From Polytrichum commune (Eukaryota > Streptophyta > Polytrichopsida > Polytrichales > Polytrichaceae), in assembly GCA_950295325.1 (NCBI GenBank), contig OX485809.1, positions 10,976,001 to 11,040,000 on the forward strand: DNA of 64,000 nt, in the 5' to 3' direction. Below are positions 23,911-36,899 of this stretch, piece after piece (within the stretch, counting starts at the first letter, position 1; each line of letters starts with the position of its first letter). The notes under the pieces are model-generated. The model worked only from the letters and a program-made list of their open reading frames with translations, was not told the origin of the DNA and did not search any database. The position numbers were made by a program, and so were the translations under genes.

Positions 23911-23934
23911 ACACACACACACACACACACACAC
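23911..23934. repeat. (CA)n microsatellite
   Basis: Twelve CA units in a row within AT-rich sequence. Confidence 0.9.
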
Positions 23935-24383
23935 GGCCTTCATTATTGTGAAACTATCATTGAATATGTAACTTATAACGAGGGCCGATTAGTAGTGACG
24001 GTTGAAGAAGCTACCTAAGTTGGCTTGCATAAAAAGGTGCACTCATGGCACAGTTGCAGTTGGAATATCCAGAATTATCCCTGCAAATATCGAAAATTAC
24101 CGATGACCACCGTGCGGCATGAAACTTTGAGGCCCGAATATCCATAGTTGTCCCTTGCCGAATCCCAAACTCACCATCGATGAAAGGTCACATGTGAATG
24201 TGTTGGATTGGCAAATTGTTGCAAAAAAATGGGAAACAATTTGGGGCTCAAAATGTTTCTTGACTCACTTCATGCCCACGAGGACTTTCACCGTTAGCGC
24301 ACTCGGCTCATCCAAATTCAAGAGCCGAGCTTCGAGTTCCCATTCAATCCCCGACGGAAACAGTAGTCTCGTTGAGTGAGTGA

Positions 24384-24888
24384 GGGCCACTTCACACACG
24401 AGACTGAGAGCCCGAGACCGTTACTCTTCAAGCACTCTCATTGGTGGAAATGGTGGAGCCGGTCCAAGTTCGCCGCTTCACACTACGCTTGAGGGACCAA
24501 CGGAGTGAGTATGTGAATGCAAGATGGATGTAAAGTCTACATGGATTCCTACATGGCATCAAATGGACCATGTTTCATGGTCACTTGGACTATTTTCAAA
24601 AATCGCCTCTTGGGCGTAGGTCTAACACAAAACTGGGAGACCATGGCACTCCAAATGCTCATAACTGTTGATTTTTTTTTTTAATCATGTGTGAGGATCT
24701 ACATGAATAGAAATTCATTGAAATAGCATTTGGTTGAGGGCGTAATCACATATGACTTCACACTACACTTGAGGATCCGTGACTACACTACATGGTTTTG
24801 GAGGTGTATTGGGACAGCCTTTGGACACTTTCTTTTGGGCTCTCAAGATTAAATGGTCATGGCTCTTGGCTCATGTGTGAAGTGGCCC
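24384..24888 (+). mobile_element. GGGCCACTTCACAC-ended MITE, full copy 2
   Basis: Ends GGGCCACTTCACACACGAGA and, inverted, GGGCCACTTCACACATGAGC. The roughly 505-bp body is collinear with 13370-13870 at about 90 percent by eye. Immediately downstream the unrelated segment 24889-24984 precedes a larger relative of the family. Confidence 0.8.
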
Positions 24889-24984
24889 TTAGAGAGTGGG
24901 CTCAAAACTCGAATTGATGGCTGCCAACTGACCAACTGACCCTGGTAACAAGCTAATTGACCTCACCCAAGCAACCTTCATCTT

Positions 24985-26232
24985 AGGGCCACTTTTACAC
25001 TTGAGCTTGAGGGCCCACGAGCCGTGAGATACTTGTTTTATGAATGAACCTTGACAGGGACACCGGTGTTTCATAACATACCGGTAAAACCAAATAGTCT
25101 ATGCCAATGTCAAAAATGGTTAGTTGAAGGTGATCCAAGCGGCGTTGAGATTCTCTTGACGTCACATACACGTTCCGATGTTCAAAGTTACAACCACAAA
25201 ACCAATCATTAAGGAGGCTTCCATTTATTTGGGACACCGGTGTCCCGCCACAAAGTTCAAATGGTCGAAAGCAAGAGACGGTCCAAGTTCACTTTACATT
25301 AGGGCCACTTCACACATGAGACTGAGAGCCTGGGACCATTACTCTTCAAGCACTCTCATTAGTGGAAAAGGCAGAGTCGGTCCAAGTTCGCTTCACACTA
25401 AGCTTGAGGGACCAATGGAGTATGTGAATGCAAGATGGATGTAAAGTCTACATGGCATCAAATGGATCATGTGTCATAGTCACTTGGATTATTTTCAAAA
25501 ACCACCCCTTGGAGGTAGGCCTAACACAAAATTGGGAAACCATGGCACTCTGAATGCTCATAACTGTTGATTTATTCTATTCGATCATGTGTGAGGACCT
25601 GCATGAATAGAAATTCATTGAATTAGCATTTGGTTGAGGTCCCGGTCACATATGGCTTGAGGGTCCGTGACCACACTACATGATTTTGGAGGTGTGTTGG
25701 GACAACCTTTGGACACTTTCTTTTGGGCTCTCACAATTTTATGGTCACGGCTCTTGGCTTGTGTGTGAAGTGGCCGTGAGGGCCTATGAGCTGTGAGATA
25801 TTTGTTCTATAAAGGGTCAAAAGCCAAAGACAGTCCAAGTTCACTTTACATTAGACCCTGAGTGAACAACGTGGAAAGATGAAAAATCTACATAGCATCC
25901 TACATGGCACCAAGTGGATAATAAAGTGTCATTGTCCAGTAGATATTGCATTAAGCTTCAAAAAGAGGCGGTTCTAGACAAAAACTAGAGTTGTGGTTAT
26001 ATTGCCATTATAATATTATTAGTGACTTTTAAAAATATTGTGTTACCATTATGGGATATTAGAATACCTACTATTTTGGATTGTCCATAAGATGTGTTGT
26101 GATCCCTCAGCGTGATCCACTTTCACTTTACACAAAGCTTGAGGAACTATCAATTGCAAAATTTGGTTTCTATTTACAATAGGTACTTCGATTTTCATGG
26201 TCACAACCCTTCACCCTTGTGTAAAACAACCC
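24985..26232 (+). mobile_element. Larger, older relative of the same family, interrupted by copy 3
   Basis: The left end AGGGCCACTTTTACACTTGA and the right end, inverted, AGGGTTGTTTTACACAAGGG, form diverged inverted repeats. Within it, the words GTGAGATACTTGTTTTAT and CAAGTTCACTTTACATTAG occur at about 25024-25300 and again at 25790-25855, on either side of the younger copy at 25302-25775. This shows either a segment duplication or a composite structure. Confidence 0.5.
25302..25775 (+). mobile_element. GGGCCACTTCACAC-ended MITE, full copy 3
   Basis: Starts GGGCCACTTCACACATGAGA, and the right end reads GGCTTGTGTGTGAAGTGGCC. It is slightly shorter than copies 1 and 2 because of small internal deletions. 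It is inserted in, or merged with, the larger element 24985-26232. Confidence 0.7.
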
Positions 26233-26254
26233 TTACCTTACATGCTGAAAAGGA

Positions 26255-26260
<6 letters not shown>

Positions 26261-26304
<44 letters not shown>
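26261..26304. repeat. (CT)n microsatellite
   Basis: About 22 CT units followed by TGTTTTTGC. The two Ser-Leu-rich frames that overlap it are artefacts. Confidence 0.95.
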
Positions 26305-26308
<4 letters not shown>

Positions 26309-29300
26309 TTTGCTTAAAGCCAAGTGTTCACTCTAAGCTCATGAACCTTCACTTTATACACCTTGCAAATGCTTCTTTTTTTGTTATAAATATAATAAAA
26401 AAAGACGAAGGTTGAATCATGAAATATATCTTATATACACATGGAAAGCAAATGTAATTACCATGTGAACTGATTTTTCATGAGTATGGATGAATGGAAC
26501 AAAGTAACCAGAGTTAAGGACGTGGAACACGTTTTTAACCCATGGTAAACTTAGGGTTTGATAGAACTTACCACGGGTAAGATCTTCAATATAAACTCTC
26601 AAACCCTAAAAGAGGCTCTTTTTTACCATTCACACAAGAGCTTGGTGCGGTAACTTAGTGCACACCTACTGGGATACTAGATACGTGTGTTAAGTAAAGG
26701 ATACTAGAGCTATTCACCAAGCGGAGTATTCTACTTGTGGTGATACACTCATGGCTAAGGAACATGTTTGAACACCCATTTGTGCAATGAGTGTTACTAT
26801 TTGAAGTACTATTATGCATTTGATGTAGTTTTATGTGTGCGACATGGATAACAACTGGGTTCTGTTGTTATTTACCTCGTATACGTAACTAATCCTCAAT
26901 TATTTGTTGGTTGGATGCATGGGCACAGGTGAGGCGGACCCTTCACACTCTCAATACAATGATGTATTGTGACTATGACGTATTATGCATTTCCTTTGGT
27001 TAAGACTACTAGGCATATATCCTGGTATGTATTCCATATATAGTAGATAGGTTACTTATATGTTGGAGCAATGCATGAAGATAGGTGATTAAATCTACCA
27101 AGGTATGGAATAGTCAGCCACAATTTGTTATTGGTACTTATGAGCAATATATGAATACTGAAACCCTAAGTATAATGCAAATACTTATGAGGCACAGTAT
27201 GACATACTGTAGCATGTTTATGTTGTTTACATACAATTAGGCATGGATACAAACATTATGCATTATGCATTGTTAGCATTAAGGTACTATATAGGAAAGT
27301 TTTGGTTTGAAAGACTGAGTGTTAAGAGGGTTCCCACCCACCCACCCACCCACCCTTGCAAAGCAATGAGGAAGATGTTGAAGGATTAGGCCTCTGAAAG
27401 GAGGAAGTTCAAGCTTTGCATAAAGCATTGAAAAGTCAGCTCTCTCTCTCAAAGTCACATGAGGCCTGATTTGAACCTGATTTGCCTCCCACACTGAGAC
27501 AGTTACAATGCTTTTTGTTTCAGTACTTAAATTTCCAATTGGGAGGTTTGCCGCATACTTGTGAAGGATGCTTAAGGCATATCCATGGCAAAACTAATGT
27601 AGCAGTAGGTTGTTTTTCCATTTCAACGCCTAGACTCGTGACTTTTGATTTTGATTTGCGCATGGAAATTCTAGTTTATTTCCTCACTTCCATGCTTACA
27701 TTCCGTCCACACGACTAGGGTTTAGGGTTGGGGCATGCAATTGTGCAAGATCTCGGACGGATATCCATTAAGTTAAGTTACAAAAATTGGGTGTGAAGTG
27801 AGGCTCGTAGGCTAGGAGTTCCTAGCATCCATGTACACTCATTCATTGTGGATGAAGGGGCTCCAGTTAAAACACATGTAGACGGGCCTTCATCAAACAA
27901 TGAACTTATTCATACGCCTATATCTAAGTGATGCATGGTTAGGTGTGGATCTAAGAGCGGGCACCAAAAAGACATGTGTTTGAAAGAGATTAGACTACAT
28001 GCTCAGAATATGCTAACCATTCTAAGCTCAATAGTTCACATAGACTAATGGGGATACCACATGCTCATCCCACCCATAAAGCTCATGCACACACACATGT
28101 CTATGTATACATAAACACATACACACATACACACATAACATTGTTATTTCATTGGCGGGAGATGCAATCCTCTTAATTAAGTTACAATTTTTTTAGCATG
28201 AAGTGACTTGGTGTTGCATGATTATCATGAAGTCTTGTGTCAATGCAACATCAAGTCACATACAACCTTGAGCTTGAATTTCAAAGAGAGCTGCAAGTTG
28301 GTACTTCAAGTAAAGTCCAAGTAGTAATCTCAACAATCACTTTTGCATTAATCTACGAGTAAATTGATTTCCAATTCTTTTTTTGGACGGTGCCATAATC
28401 CCAACCATAAAGTACAAGGAGCTGCAAGTTGATACTCTAAACCAATCACTCCTAAGGCACGTCCACCAATCACTTTAAAGTAATCATCTCATGAATATGC
28501 TTCCCATTTTTGTTCGGTCAACGCCACATCCTCACTCCACCCATAAAGCCCATACATATCATAAACTTTCATTGGTGTGAGAAAACGATCCTTTAAGATC
28601 GTCGGTATACTCGACTTTGAGGGTGTGAAGGGGTTGAATCTCTCTCTCTACTATGTATTTACCTTGCCGTAAAAGATTAGTACTACCCTCAAAACTAACC
28701 CCAGAGGACTAGTTACTTTAGGGTTCAAAAAAGGTTTAACTAGAAAATATCCACCGTAGATCTTGTAGTATGCATCTACAGACGAGGATGTTTACCTAAT
28801 CCTATATTAAGAGGAAGGAGACATGAGAACCTCATTTTCCAAGGTTAAGTAGTATTGGTAGTTTACCTTGAGTAACTTAGAGGATTAGTGTGAAGTGCTG
28901 AGCTTGTGGGAAGTGCACGTAAAGTACCTCAAGTTTCGGACATTCCAGTTTCCAATGGCTAAGGATTAGGTAAAATACTCAATGGTAGTATTGGGTATGG
29001 TTTGGTACAAAATATATGGTTATGCCGTAATTGTTTGTGTGACGGACGACACTTTTATGTGAGCAGTGAGCAGAGAGCGGAGAGTGGACACATAGTAAAA
29101 ATACCAACCTATTTTTAGCAATCTAACATTTTATGACACAAGATTTGAATATACCGAGAATATTTTAGATTTTTGCTTAAATTAATAATTTTAAAGACCT
29201 ATGACCATGGAGTGGTAAGGCCCAAAAAACCAAAGGGGCTCTAAATTTGAAAAGGTCTGATTGAGTTTGGGTACCAGTTTGTGTGATTGAAGATTGAATC

Positions 29301-29580
29301 AATCAAAATACATAGGGCGACCAACTTGCTTTATTTTGATTCCACGACTTTTGTCTTTATCCTATTTGTGGTTCAACTCTACATCTTGGACTCCAACAAT
29401 TATTATTTATGGTCTAGAAACTTATCTTCAACTGAATATATATGAGGACATAATTTAGAGTTATACATAATATGAATGTAGAGACGCATGCATAAGATGG
29501 GAGAGGAGAGAAACATGTTTGTTGACTTAGAATGAGAGAAATAAATTAGAAGTTTAGGAGATCCCCATGTTCCCTTTAAA
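26305..29580. other. Spacer with dispersed repeats
   Basis: 26833-26955 is repeated at 59209-59325 (GGATAACAACTGGGTTYTGTTG type). 27320-27355 contains a (CCCA)n stretch. 27950-28065 is a copy of the AGAGATTRGACTACAT family. CACCCATAAAGCYCATRCA occurs at about 28068 and 28537. No gene was recognised. Confidence 0.4.
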
Positions 29581-30690
29581 CTATCCCCGGAACATTACAT
29601 AGGTGCTGCAAAACAATATAGTGATGACTACGAGATGACTCCATTTACGCAGTCCACACAAGCATGGAGGTAGAGGGTGGAGGAGAAGCGACGACGATAT
29701 GCAGAAAAAGACAAGATGCCACTGTATGATGGAAAATGACGCAAGAAATTGTATGGTTGGTGAAGTAGACGATGCGATTGATTTGAGTGATGACAAGTTG
29801 ATCGACGTAGAGGAGGTCAAGGTGGTAGGCAAATCTTCGAGGTCTCTGTTGTTTCGCGTGATGATGAAAAAATTATCACCTCATCGTCATCCATTGAAGA
29901 ATTGGATGAAGGATAAAACAATTTGCTACGTTGATTTGCTTTGACCGGGTCCACGTCCATCAAGAAAAAACGATGAATTAAAGTCCCAAGGATCTAGGAG
30001 GTTGGCAAATTGGAAGTAGAGTTGGTAAAAAGAGAAGACATGTTAGATTGAACATGTAGTGTTCAACGGTGTGAAAAATATATGGCACAATTGAGTATTG
30101 TAATGCAATGTTTCAAATGGAATAAAGATGTTCATAAGATCATATTTATTATAAAAAACAATTGTGAGTACACATGAGGTTCACAAATGACCACATCCAT
30201 TAAGGCACAATGTAGTACTAGGCTGTGAGAAATTCTAGGAGGTAGAATGTGTCAAGAGGCCCCCTTCAAGGATGTGTTCGATCTCATTGAAGCTAAATGT
30301 CAGGGCATGAATGAACAAGTCAACGTCATGACTTATATTGGAAACCTTGACAAAAATGAAGTCGAGGTATTTACAATGTAGAAAACAGTTTCGTTTGCGG
30401 TCTAGCTTTGATATCATGTCTTTGAAGGCCGGGTAATTTACACTTGGGTATAGAACTCATTGTGAGTAGGTAAACTGATTATGTAGGTGCACGTTTGGAT
30501 TGCAACATGATCACGCAACCAGATCCAGGGCGTGAAATCATGGTTACCTTTAAGATGGACCCGTCGATAGCTTGTGCAAATGCGACCATTTGCATTTGTT
30601 TTGTTGATGGTGCCATGTTGGACCGTCACATAGGCTTGGATTGCCTAGAAGTAGGGTGAAAGTATGGGTTGGGTGGAATGTCCACACTGG
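29581..30690. other. Spacer with an acidic open frame of unknown nature
   Basis: The plus-strand frame 29699-29944 (81 codons, containing GEVDDAIDLSDDKLIDVEEV) looks protein-like in composition, but is short and has no recognised homologue or splice context. The rest of the region shows no supported gene. It may be part of the mobile-element sequence immediately to the right. Confidence 0.2.
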
Positions 30691-33309
30691 AGAGGTCTAG
30701 TGGAGGAGCAGAGGTGTTAAAGAGGCGAGTTGGAGTGATGCGTTCATTATGGGGAGTCGAAAGCCGGCATTTTCAAGTTTAATGATCTTTAGATGAGTGA
30801 GGTTAGTGCTAAGTTTGACAGGGCACACGGGCGAGATTGGAGGTCTTTTTTGGTGAGCAGAGAATTTGTCGACCCACTTACGATGAGAACACTTAACACA
30901 ACATTTGATGTTGTCTGGGTAAAAGAAGAACTTCTTAACTTTAGATGTTGTGAATTTGTAATAATTCCAAATTCCAAGGTATGCCGGGCCTGGGATGCTT
31001 TTGCCGTTGGTGATGATTTTGGCGGTGCATTTCTTCTTGGTGACCACATGTATGGCCCAACATGCCTTGGAGGAATTATAAGGAACGGGAGAAATATGTT
31101 ATAGTTTCTCGTCCATTTTGGATTCTTGTACAACAGTAACGTGGAGGAAATCAAGACCAGTAGGTGGGAGTGGTGGAACCTCTAGCAATGACGGAGAAGA
31201 CTCTTTGACGATGGTAGGTAGAGGTAAAGCATGAGATTGTGTAGTTATCCAATTGACATGAGGGCAAGAGAAATTGACGGTGTGTCGGGACGGTGGGTGT
31301 CTTCGTCAGTCTCAACGGGGGTGTCGGGCTTGCGCTTTTGCGATCCGAACACCTCGGCATCCTCGAGGTGGGGATTGCAAGTGCAAAAATCCTCCCCGCC
31401 GGGCATGTCGAGGATAAACTTTTGTAGTATAGCAGGGTCAGCAGTTCGTTGAGTACGACATTTAGCACATCGAAGCTTGAGTTTTTTTTGGCTAGGGCCA
31501 TTACTTCCAACGCCACACTTTAGAAATTGATGGCACGCCATGACTTGAAGGAACGCTCAAATGTAATCATCCATAGTGGCCATATACAAATCACCACCCT
31601 TGTTGCTAGACGCTTGAAGCCATTTGTTGTAAATGGATTCGGCAATTTTGCAATTAGGCATTTGTGCAAACTCCTCGGCGGTCATGATTTTTTCCTATGT
31701 AATGAAATGGCAGTGTAAGAAATTTGCAAAGAAAAAGAAAAAATAAGAAAAAACCATGAAGTAATAAAACCAGAGACGCACCAGTTCCATGAAACCACCC
31801 AATTGTCGATAGCGGAAGTGTTAGAAGGCTAGCTAGAGTTGAAGGTGTTTTAGACCATCCTCATAGTTGTAGTTGGAAAAACCCACCAAACTTTAATAGC
31901 AAGGAACCTCGTCTCTGCCTCTAGCATAAAGGAGGCGTCGCAGTACTACAGGCATAGTTGCTTGTGTTGGTCTTGCAAGTCATACTTGATGTAGAGTTTG
32001 GTATGCATTTCCAATATTGGGTCCAATGGAAGTAGCAAGTTCTCTCGCACCCTTGGATCAAAACCTTGGGATCTTCGGAGCCTTAGACGATCCTCACGAC
32101 GTTCCAATTGGCTTGCGCACTGTCTGCCATGAAGCCTTTGAAGTGTGGGTTCGGGAATCCATTCCAAGCCATGATGTGGTTGAGGTTATGCCAAAAAAAC
32201 ACTTGAGCATCTTGGTCCTTGGATTGGGAGTCGCAGCAAGCGATGGTCATGACTCGTTGGTATGTCCCGTTGTATACATGGCAAGTCATGGTGGTCCACT
32301 TGGCCACGCACTTGACATGATTGGACATGATCCAAGCATGCTTGAGATTCCCGCCAGGCTGCATGTGCCTAACCAAGTCCACCCCACTGCCGGGGCCAAC
32401 CTCAAAAATCTTGAAGATGAAGACTTTGTCCGTCTCGTCACACTGGCCCGGGAATTGATTCTGCTGGACATAGACACATGTGCTGACACCTCTAAGTTTA
32501 GCAATGCCATCCATAATTCCTAACCTACGTAAGTATTTGAACGTTCTAACCTTGTTTTGGAGGTGGGGGAATTCAATTTCTTGCAGTGATCAAGGACAGG
32601 CTCAAGTTCTTCCAATGAAAGCAAGTAATGAGGATCACAATCATTGTAGAGGAGGAACTCACCCACAAGGTCATTGCTGGTTTCCAGAACAATTTTGTTG
32701 TGAGTGGCTTGGGGCGTTCGCTCGACGTGCTCTTCAATGAGGGCGTCAATATGCTTGCGGCTATCCTTGTAGTTGCCGACCTTGACAGGGCAATGATGGT
32801 TGCCAAGATGAATGTACATCCTTAGAGTGGTATCATTGTCGTGGATGTAGAAGATTTTGGCAATGCATGGTGCAATGCACTTGGGAGGCTCCCTTGCAGA
32901 TCTTGCACAGTTGAGTGGAGAAGGTAGGCATGGGACCACCAATGGGAAAGGGCTCCTTGGTGAAGCCGTTGAATTCAGTATTATTGACCGAGGAGGTACG
33001 ATGAGAACGTTAGAGGTAGTCACAATGAGGATTTTGGCACTCGAGGTGGCCAACGCAAGTGGAGGAGTGAAAAACAAGGCCTAGGCCATTGATGATGTTG
33101 GTGGTCTGGGTTTTGGTCCAGACATGGCCGTCGTAGCGTTTGTCCATGTCATTCATGGATTTGGCCCTCGTATGAGAGGTAGAGACGCCAATGGGGGGTA
33201 GGACAAACATCTTATTACCATCAAAGTAAGGCGAAAGGGAATTCACTTCCTTAATATGCAACGTGTCATAATCTAGCTTCTTGAGGATGTTTTTCCTACC
33301 AAGCATAGA
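30690..33309 (-). pseudogene. Mutator-like (MULE) transposase pseudogene
   Basis: Minus-strand frames reading from 33309 down to about 30700 form one damaged protein. First comes a Cys/His-rich region (GHLECQNPHCDYL at about 33010-33050, then CKICK, then IHLGNHHCPVKVG at about 32790-32830) that looks like the zinc-binding module often found before MULE transposases. Next, at about 32083-32514, is a DDE-like core: VMTIACCDSQSKDQDAQVFF and then FKGFMADSAQANWNVVRIV. Downstream are an HFRYRQLGGFMEL block near 31800 and a C-terminal tail at 31245-31680 with KIAESIYNKWLQ and RCAKCRTQRTADPA. Stops and frameshifts occur throughout. The N-terminus continues across the retrotransposon at 40382 and beyond. 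The assignment to MULE rests on motif resemblance only. Confidence 0.55.
33305..33309. repeat. Target-site duplication ATAGA (left)
   Basis: The five bases next to the left LTR are identical to 40377-40381 next to the right LTR. This is the usual 5-bp duplication of LTR-element integrase. Confidence 0.95.
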
Positions 33310-34285
33310 TGTCGCAACCCTTGCTAGCCCCCCCTTGACCATCTTGCCAATTTTCAATTCTAGCAAAGGTTACGAGTGGCTAACCCTTCGCATACCGCCA
33401 TGCTAATGGTTAGCTCCTCTAACCCCAGACCAATAGTTCATAGGAGGGAACCAACCCTCCTACTTTGCTTTTGGGACTCACCCCTTAATCGGTAACCCAT
33501 TTCCCCAATGTGGACTTCCATCCATGGAAGTCCAATCCTATGTTGATCATCGCGTTGCCGGAGCAACACTACAACAACCCGAACCATACCAGGCAACTAT
33601 GGCCTCACAATAGGCCAAATCCCATGGAGGCCTTGCCGTTCGGCCTCGGGTGGGTGAGGCCACACCACCTCACCCATATAAGCCTCTAGGACTCTACACG
33701 GAGCCCCTACCCCACCGCCAACCAACCTCTTGTCTCTCTACCAAGAGTTGGGGCCAAGTGGACATTTTCCCTTAGCTGCTGGGCCTAGAACCCCCCCAGG
33801 AGCTTCAGACCATCATAACTTCCTTGTATGATGTGTGATTCCAACAACCAACCACTCCATCCTCATCTACGCTTCACGTAGATGCCGATGGACTCCTCGC
33901 TTGCCCCATTCGGGCAAGTCTTGAGGAAGTTATGCCTGTTTGAACCTTGGCAGTCCCGGGAATCACTCCCAGGCACTGCTGTACCAGGGCCCTGTCCCGG
34001 GACAGCACCCCACTCAAATGGCCATAACTCCTAGCTCACACCTCCGATTGAGGTGATCTTGAGCATTCTAGAATCACCACGCCATGAGCTACGCATAGCT
34101 CATGGCCTTACCCTTGTGCCTCCTAGTCTTCGTGGATGGGAGGCGCTCCCAACGCCCGGGGACCTCACCCACACTAGGATCACTTGGGCCCTCTCACCAA
34201 CGGCGCCACAAGTCCCGGGTGTCACTCCGGGGTCCCCCTTGTGCCCATGGTGTTTCGGCCACTCCTCATGGAGAGGTGCGCGACA
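33310..34285 (-). repeat. LTR (3' LTR of the gypsy element)
   Basis: 976 bp, essentially identical to 39401-40376. It contains several words of the type CATAACTTCC/CCATAACTCC and their inverse GAAGTTATG, and a palindrome TACGCTTCACGTAGATG near 33867. Confidence 0.95.
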
Positions 34286-34300
34286 CCCACCCCCACCAAA
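34286..34300 (-). promoter_or_regulatory. Polypurine tract
   Basis: Read on the minus strand the bases next to the 3' LTR are GGTGGGGGTGGG, directly before TGTCGC. This is where plus-strand priming is expected. Confidence 0.8.
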
Positions 34301-35099
34301 CGGAGTCGATGCCCTCATCGACTATACTCGTAGTCGGCACACCAATTCTCAAGTTGCCATCCTCTATGGTGCGGCATTGTGTTTACCTTAGGGCGCGACC
34401 CCCACAATGCATCTTCAAATTTGGCATAGTCCCAAAGGTGTCGTTCCTAGGTGGTCCGTTAGCGACCTTGGATCTCTCCTCCAAGGACCTAACCTACACT
34501 AGACCCACCTACTTTGGGACTCACTTGGGTTGCCCCTCCTTTGGGGCCTCCCCCGTTAGGCTCCACTAGCCTAACGTGACACATCTAGGCGAGACCTCAA
34601 CGCTTCCACTAAGTTGTCTCGGTTGCAACTCCGAGATGGCTTTCCATTGTTAAGCCACGCCTCGATCGCACGGGGGTGATGCCAAGTCCCGCCCGACTCG
34701 GTTCCCACTTTGCTCTTTCGAGACATGGGTTCATGACTCCCATGCGCCAACTCTTGTTAGCTCGCGGGTAGCACTTTTATGAGCACGCGCCATCACCTTG
34801 TCCCCGCCCGGACAAGCCCACAACTAAGAAGTTTCTTGGTTTTATCCAAGGCCCCTCCAAGCCATGGCCCCAATTACTCGGCTTACCCAACCTAGTTTGG
34901 CATGTCTATTCCCCCTCTTCCATTAACCAAGCACAAGTACAAGACTAGGACCTCATCTCATACTTTTCTCTTTGCACCACTAAAGTTTGGACTTTATTCC
35001 CTCAAGCCAAAGAACAAGTGCATGTTGTGGAGCAATTAACCTCGAAGCTATGTTTGCTACTAGAGTCTCTCCCCCACTAAAGGAGATTGATGTCCTCAT

Positions 35100-35270
35100 C
35101 AATGCCTACGCTTCATTTTATTGGAATGTCTAGCCTTAGTTTCTTCAAAGTGCTTCACCAATTCATTGGTGTTGACCATGTCTCTTGCCGCCACCCAAGC
35201 GGTTTCTTTCTCATGGTATCCTCACCATTTCACCAAGTATTCCTTTGTACTTTTTCTTTCCTTTTCACTT
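35100..35270 (-). pseudogene. Chromodomain of the gypsy element
   Basis: Reading minus from about 35250, the frame gives EYLVKW, a stop, then GYHEKETAWVAARDMVN, ending with a short basic tail before a stop near 35102. This matches the C-terminal chromodomain of plant chromoviruses, which directs integration to particular chromatin. One in-frame stop replaces a residue just after VKW. Confidence 0.65.
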
Positions 35271-35528
35271 GGGCTTCCCACACTTGAGGATGCCCTCTTA
35301 CCTCATGTTCCAAATGACGTCCACAAGGTCGGGAGGTGGACTAATCACTTGCTTGTGATCGGGCCACAAGGTGTCGTCCTAAAATGACTTTCGTAATGAG
35401 ACATGAAATGTCGGATGCACTTTGATCTCCGGCGGTAATTCCAACTTATATATGTCCTTGACCACTTGTTCCACAATGGGAAACGGAGCTCCAATTTTGG
35501 ACATGAACTTTGGAGTGAGGCCTTCCGG

Positions 35529-36516
35529 CTAAGTGAAGTTGTTCACATTCAACAACGCCTTTTGGCCCACCTCATACTCCACTTCGCGTCCTCCGGCATT
35601 GACTTGCACTCCGTAGCACCTTCGGGCTTTCTCCACCAACAACTTGGTCATCTCCAAGACTTGTTCACGCTTCTTGGCCAAGTCCTCACCATCTTGGTTG
35701 AACTCTAGTGTTGAATGTGCCCCCTTGAGAGCTAGGTTAATAGGTTGGAGCACATCCACTCCATAAGCCACCACCAAAGACCACCCCTTGGTAGCCAAGT
35801 GCGTGGCTACATTGCAATTACACTCCGCTCGACCCACATAGTCCGCCCAATCTCCTTGGTCCGCCCCCACCAAGTTCCTCAAGTATTGCTTCAAGACTCC
35901 ATTCACACGCTCCGATTTCCCATTCATTTGGGAATGCAAGGTCGTGCTAAACCTTAGTTTCATTCCGACCTCCTTAGAGAAATGCATTGAAAATGCACTT
36001 GTGAACTTTGGATCTTGATCCCACACAATCACTCTTGGCAACCCGTGGTGCCTCAACCATCCTTTGAGAAAAGGCTATGCGGTCTCCAACGCGGTGGCGG
36101 TTCCCACAATCGGCACCATGTGTGCCCACTTGGCAAACCGTTCTACCATCAACAAGATGGCATCATATCCATGTGACTCCGGCAAACTTGTGATCAAGTC
36201 CATGCACATACCATGCCATGGCGCCAACGGGATAGGCAACAGTTGCAAGAAGCCGCCTTGCTTTTGGTAAGAGGCTCGGTTCACTTGGCACTTTGATTCA
36301 AGCCTTCACAAAGTGGGCTATATCTTCCTTTATGCACCGCCAATGGTACCTCTTTGACACCATTCTATGGCGGTTTTTTCTTTCTCCTCTATGGCCGGCA
36401 ATAGGACTATCATATTCCTCCTTCAAAACCGATAGCCTCAACTTGCCTTGTGGCACATATACCCGACTTTGTTTGCACTTGAACAATCCGTCCACCAACT
36501 TAACCTCTTTGAGCAC
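35529..36516 (-). pseudogene. Integrase of the gypsy element (frameshifted)
   Basis: 36298-36516 carries a zinc-binding part (SPIAGHRGERKN, KEDIAHFVKA). 36075-36284 continues with YQKQGGFLQLLPIPLAPW and the first catalytic Asp in MDLITSLPESHGYDAILLM. 35529-36056 holds the second Asp in VIVWDQDPKFTSAF and the Glu in GKSERVNGVL. The three catalytic acidic residues are therefore all readable, but in three frames, so no full-length protein can be made. The 5' side joins RNase H remnants at 36779-37141. Confidence 0.8.
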
Positions 36517-36899
36517 CTTGCTCTTGCGAAGCTCACCTAAAAGCTTTTGTGCTTTGGGGTAGTTAATTTACCCCTCCCGTATCTTGCATCACAAGTTTCC
36601 TTTGCCGGCACACATTAGCCACAAGGTTTGGATGGTTCTCATTGCTTGGAACTCTTCCGGTCTACTTCGCGCATCCGGCACCACATTTCCACAGTCCGGT
36701 TTGTGGATCAAATCCACCTTCATAAGCGCCAAACTATCATGCCTCCGCAATGACTTGGCGTTCACTTACGCTTGTATGTCAAAATACTTTTAGGACACAT
36801 TGTCCATGTAGACCTTTGCTTTGTGCGACCCCATATAATGTCGCCACATCTTCAAGCAATGCACTACGGCAAAGAAGTTCTTTGTCATGAGTTGGTTGT

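Noticed and set aside
32017-32523. 168-codon plus-strand frame
   Set aside because: It is antisense to the transposase core block (minus strand 32083-32514), which carries the recognisable motifs.
34053-34569. Frames of 72-155 codons in and beside the LTR (also at 40144-40448)
   Set aside because: They lie in LTR sequence duplicated at both ends of the gypsy element and on both strands. Retrotransposon LTRs do not encode proteins of this kind here, and no motif is present.
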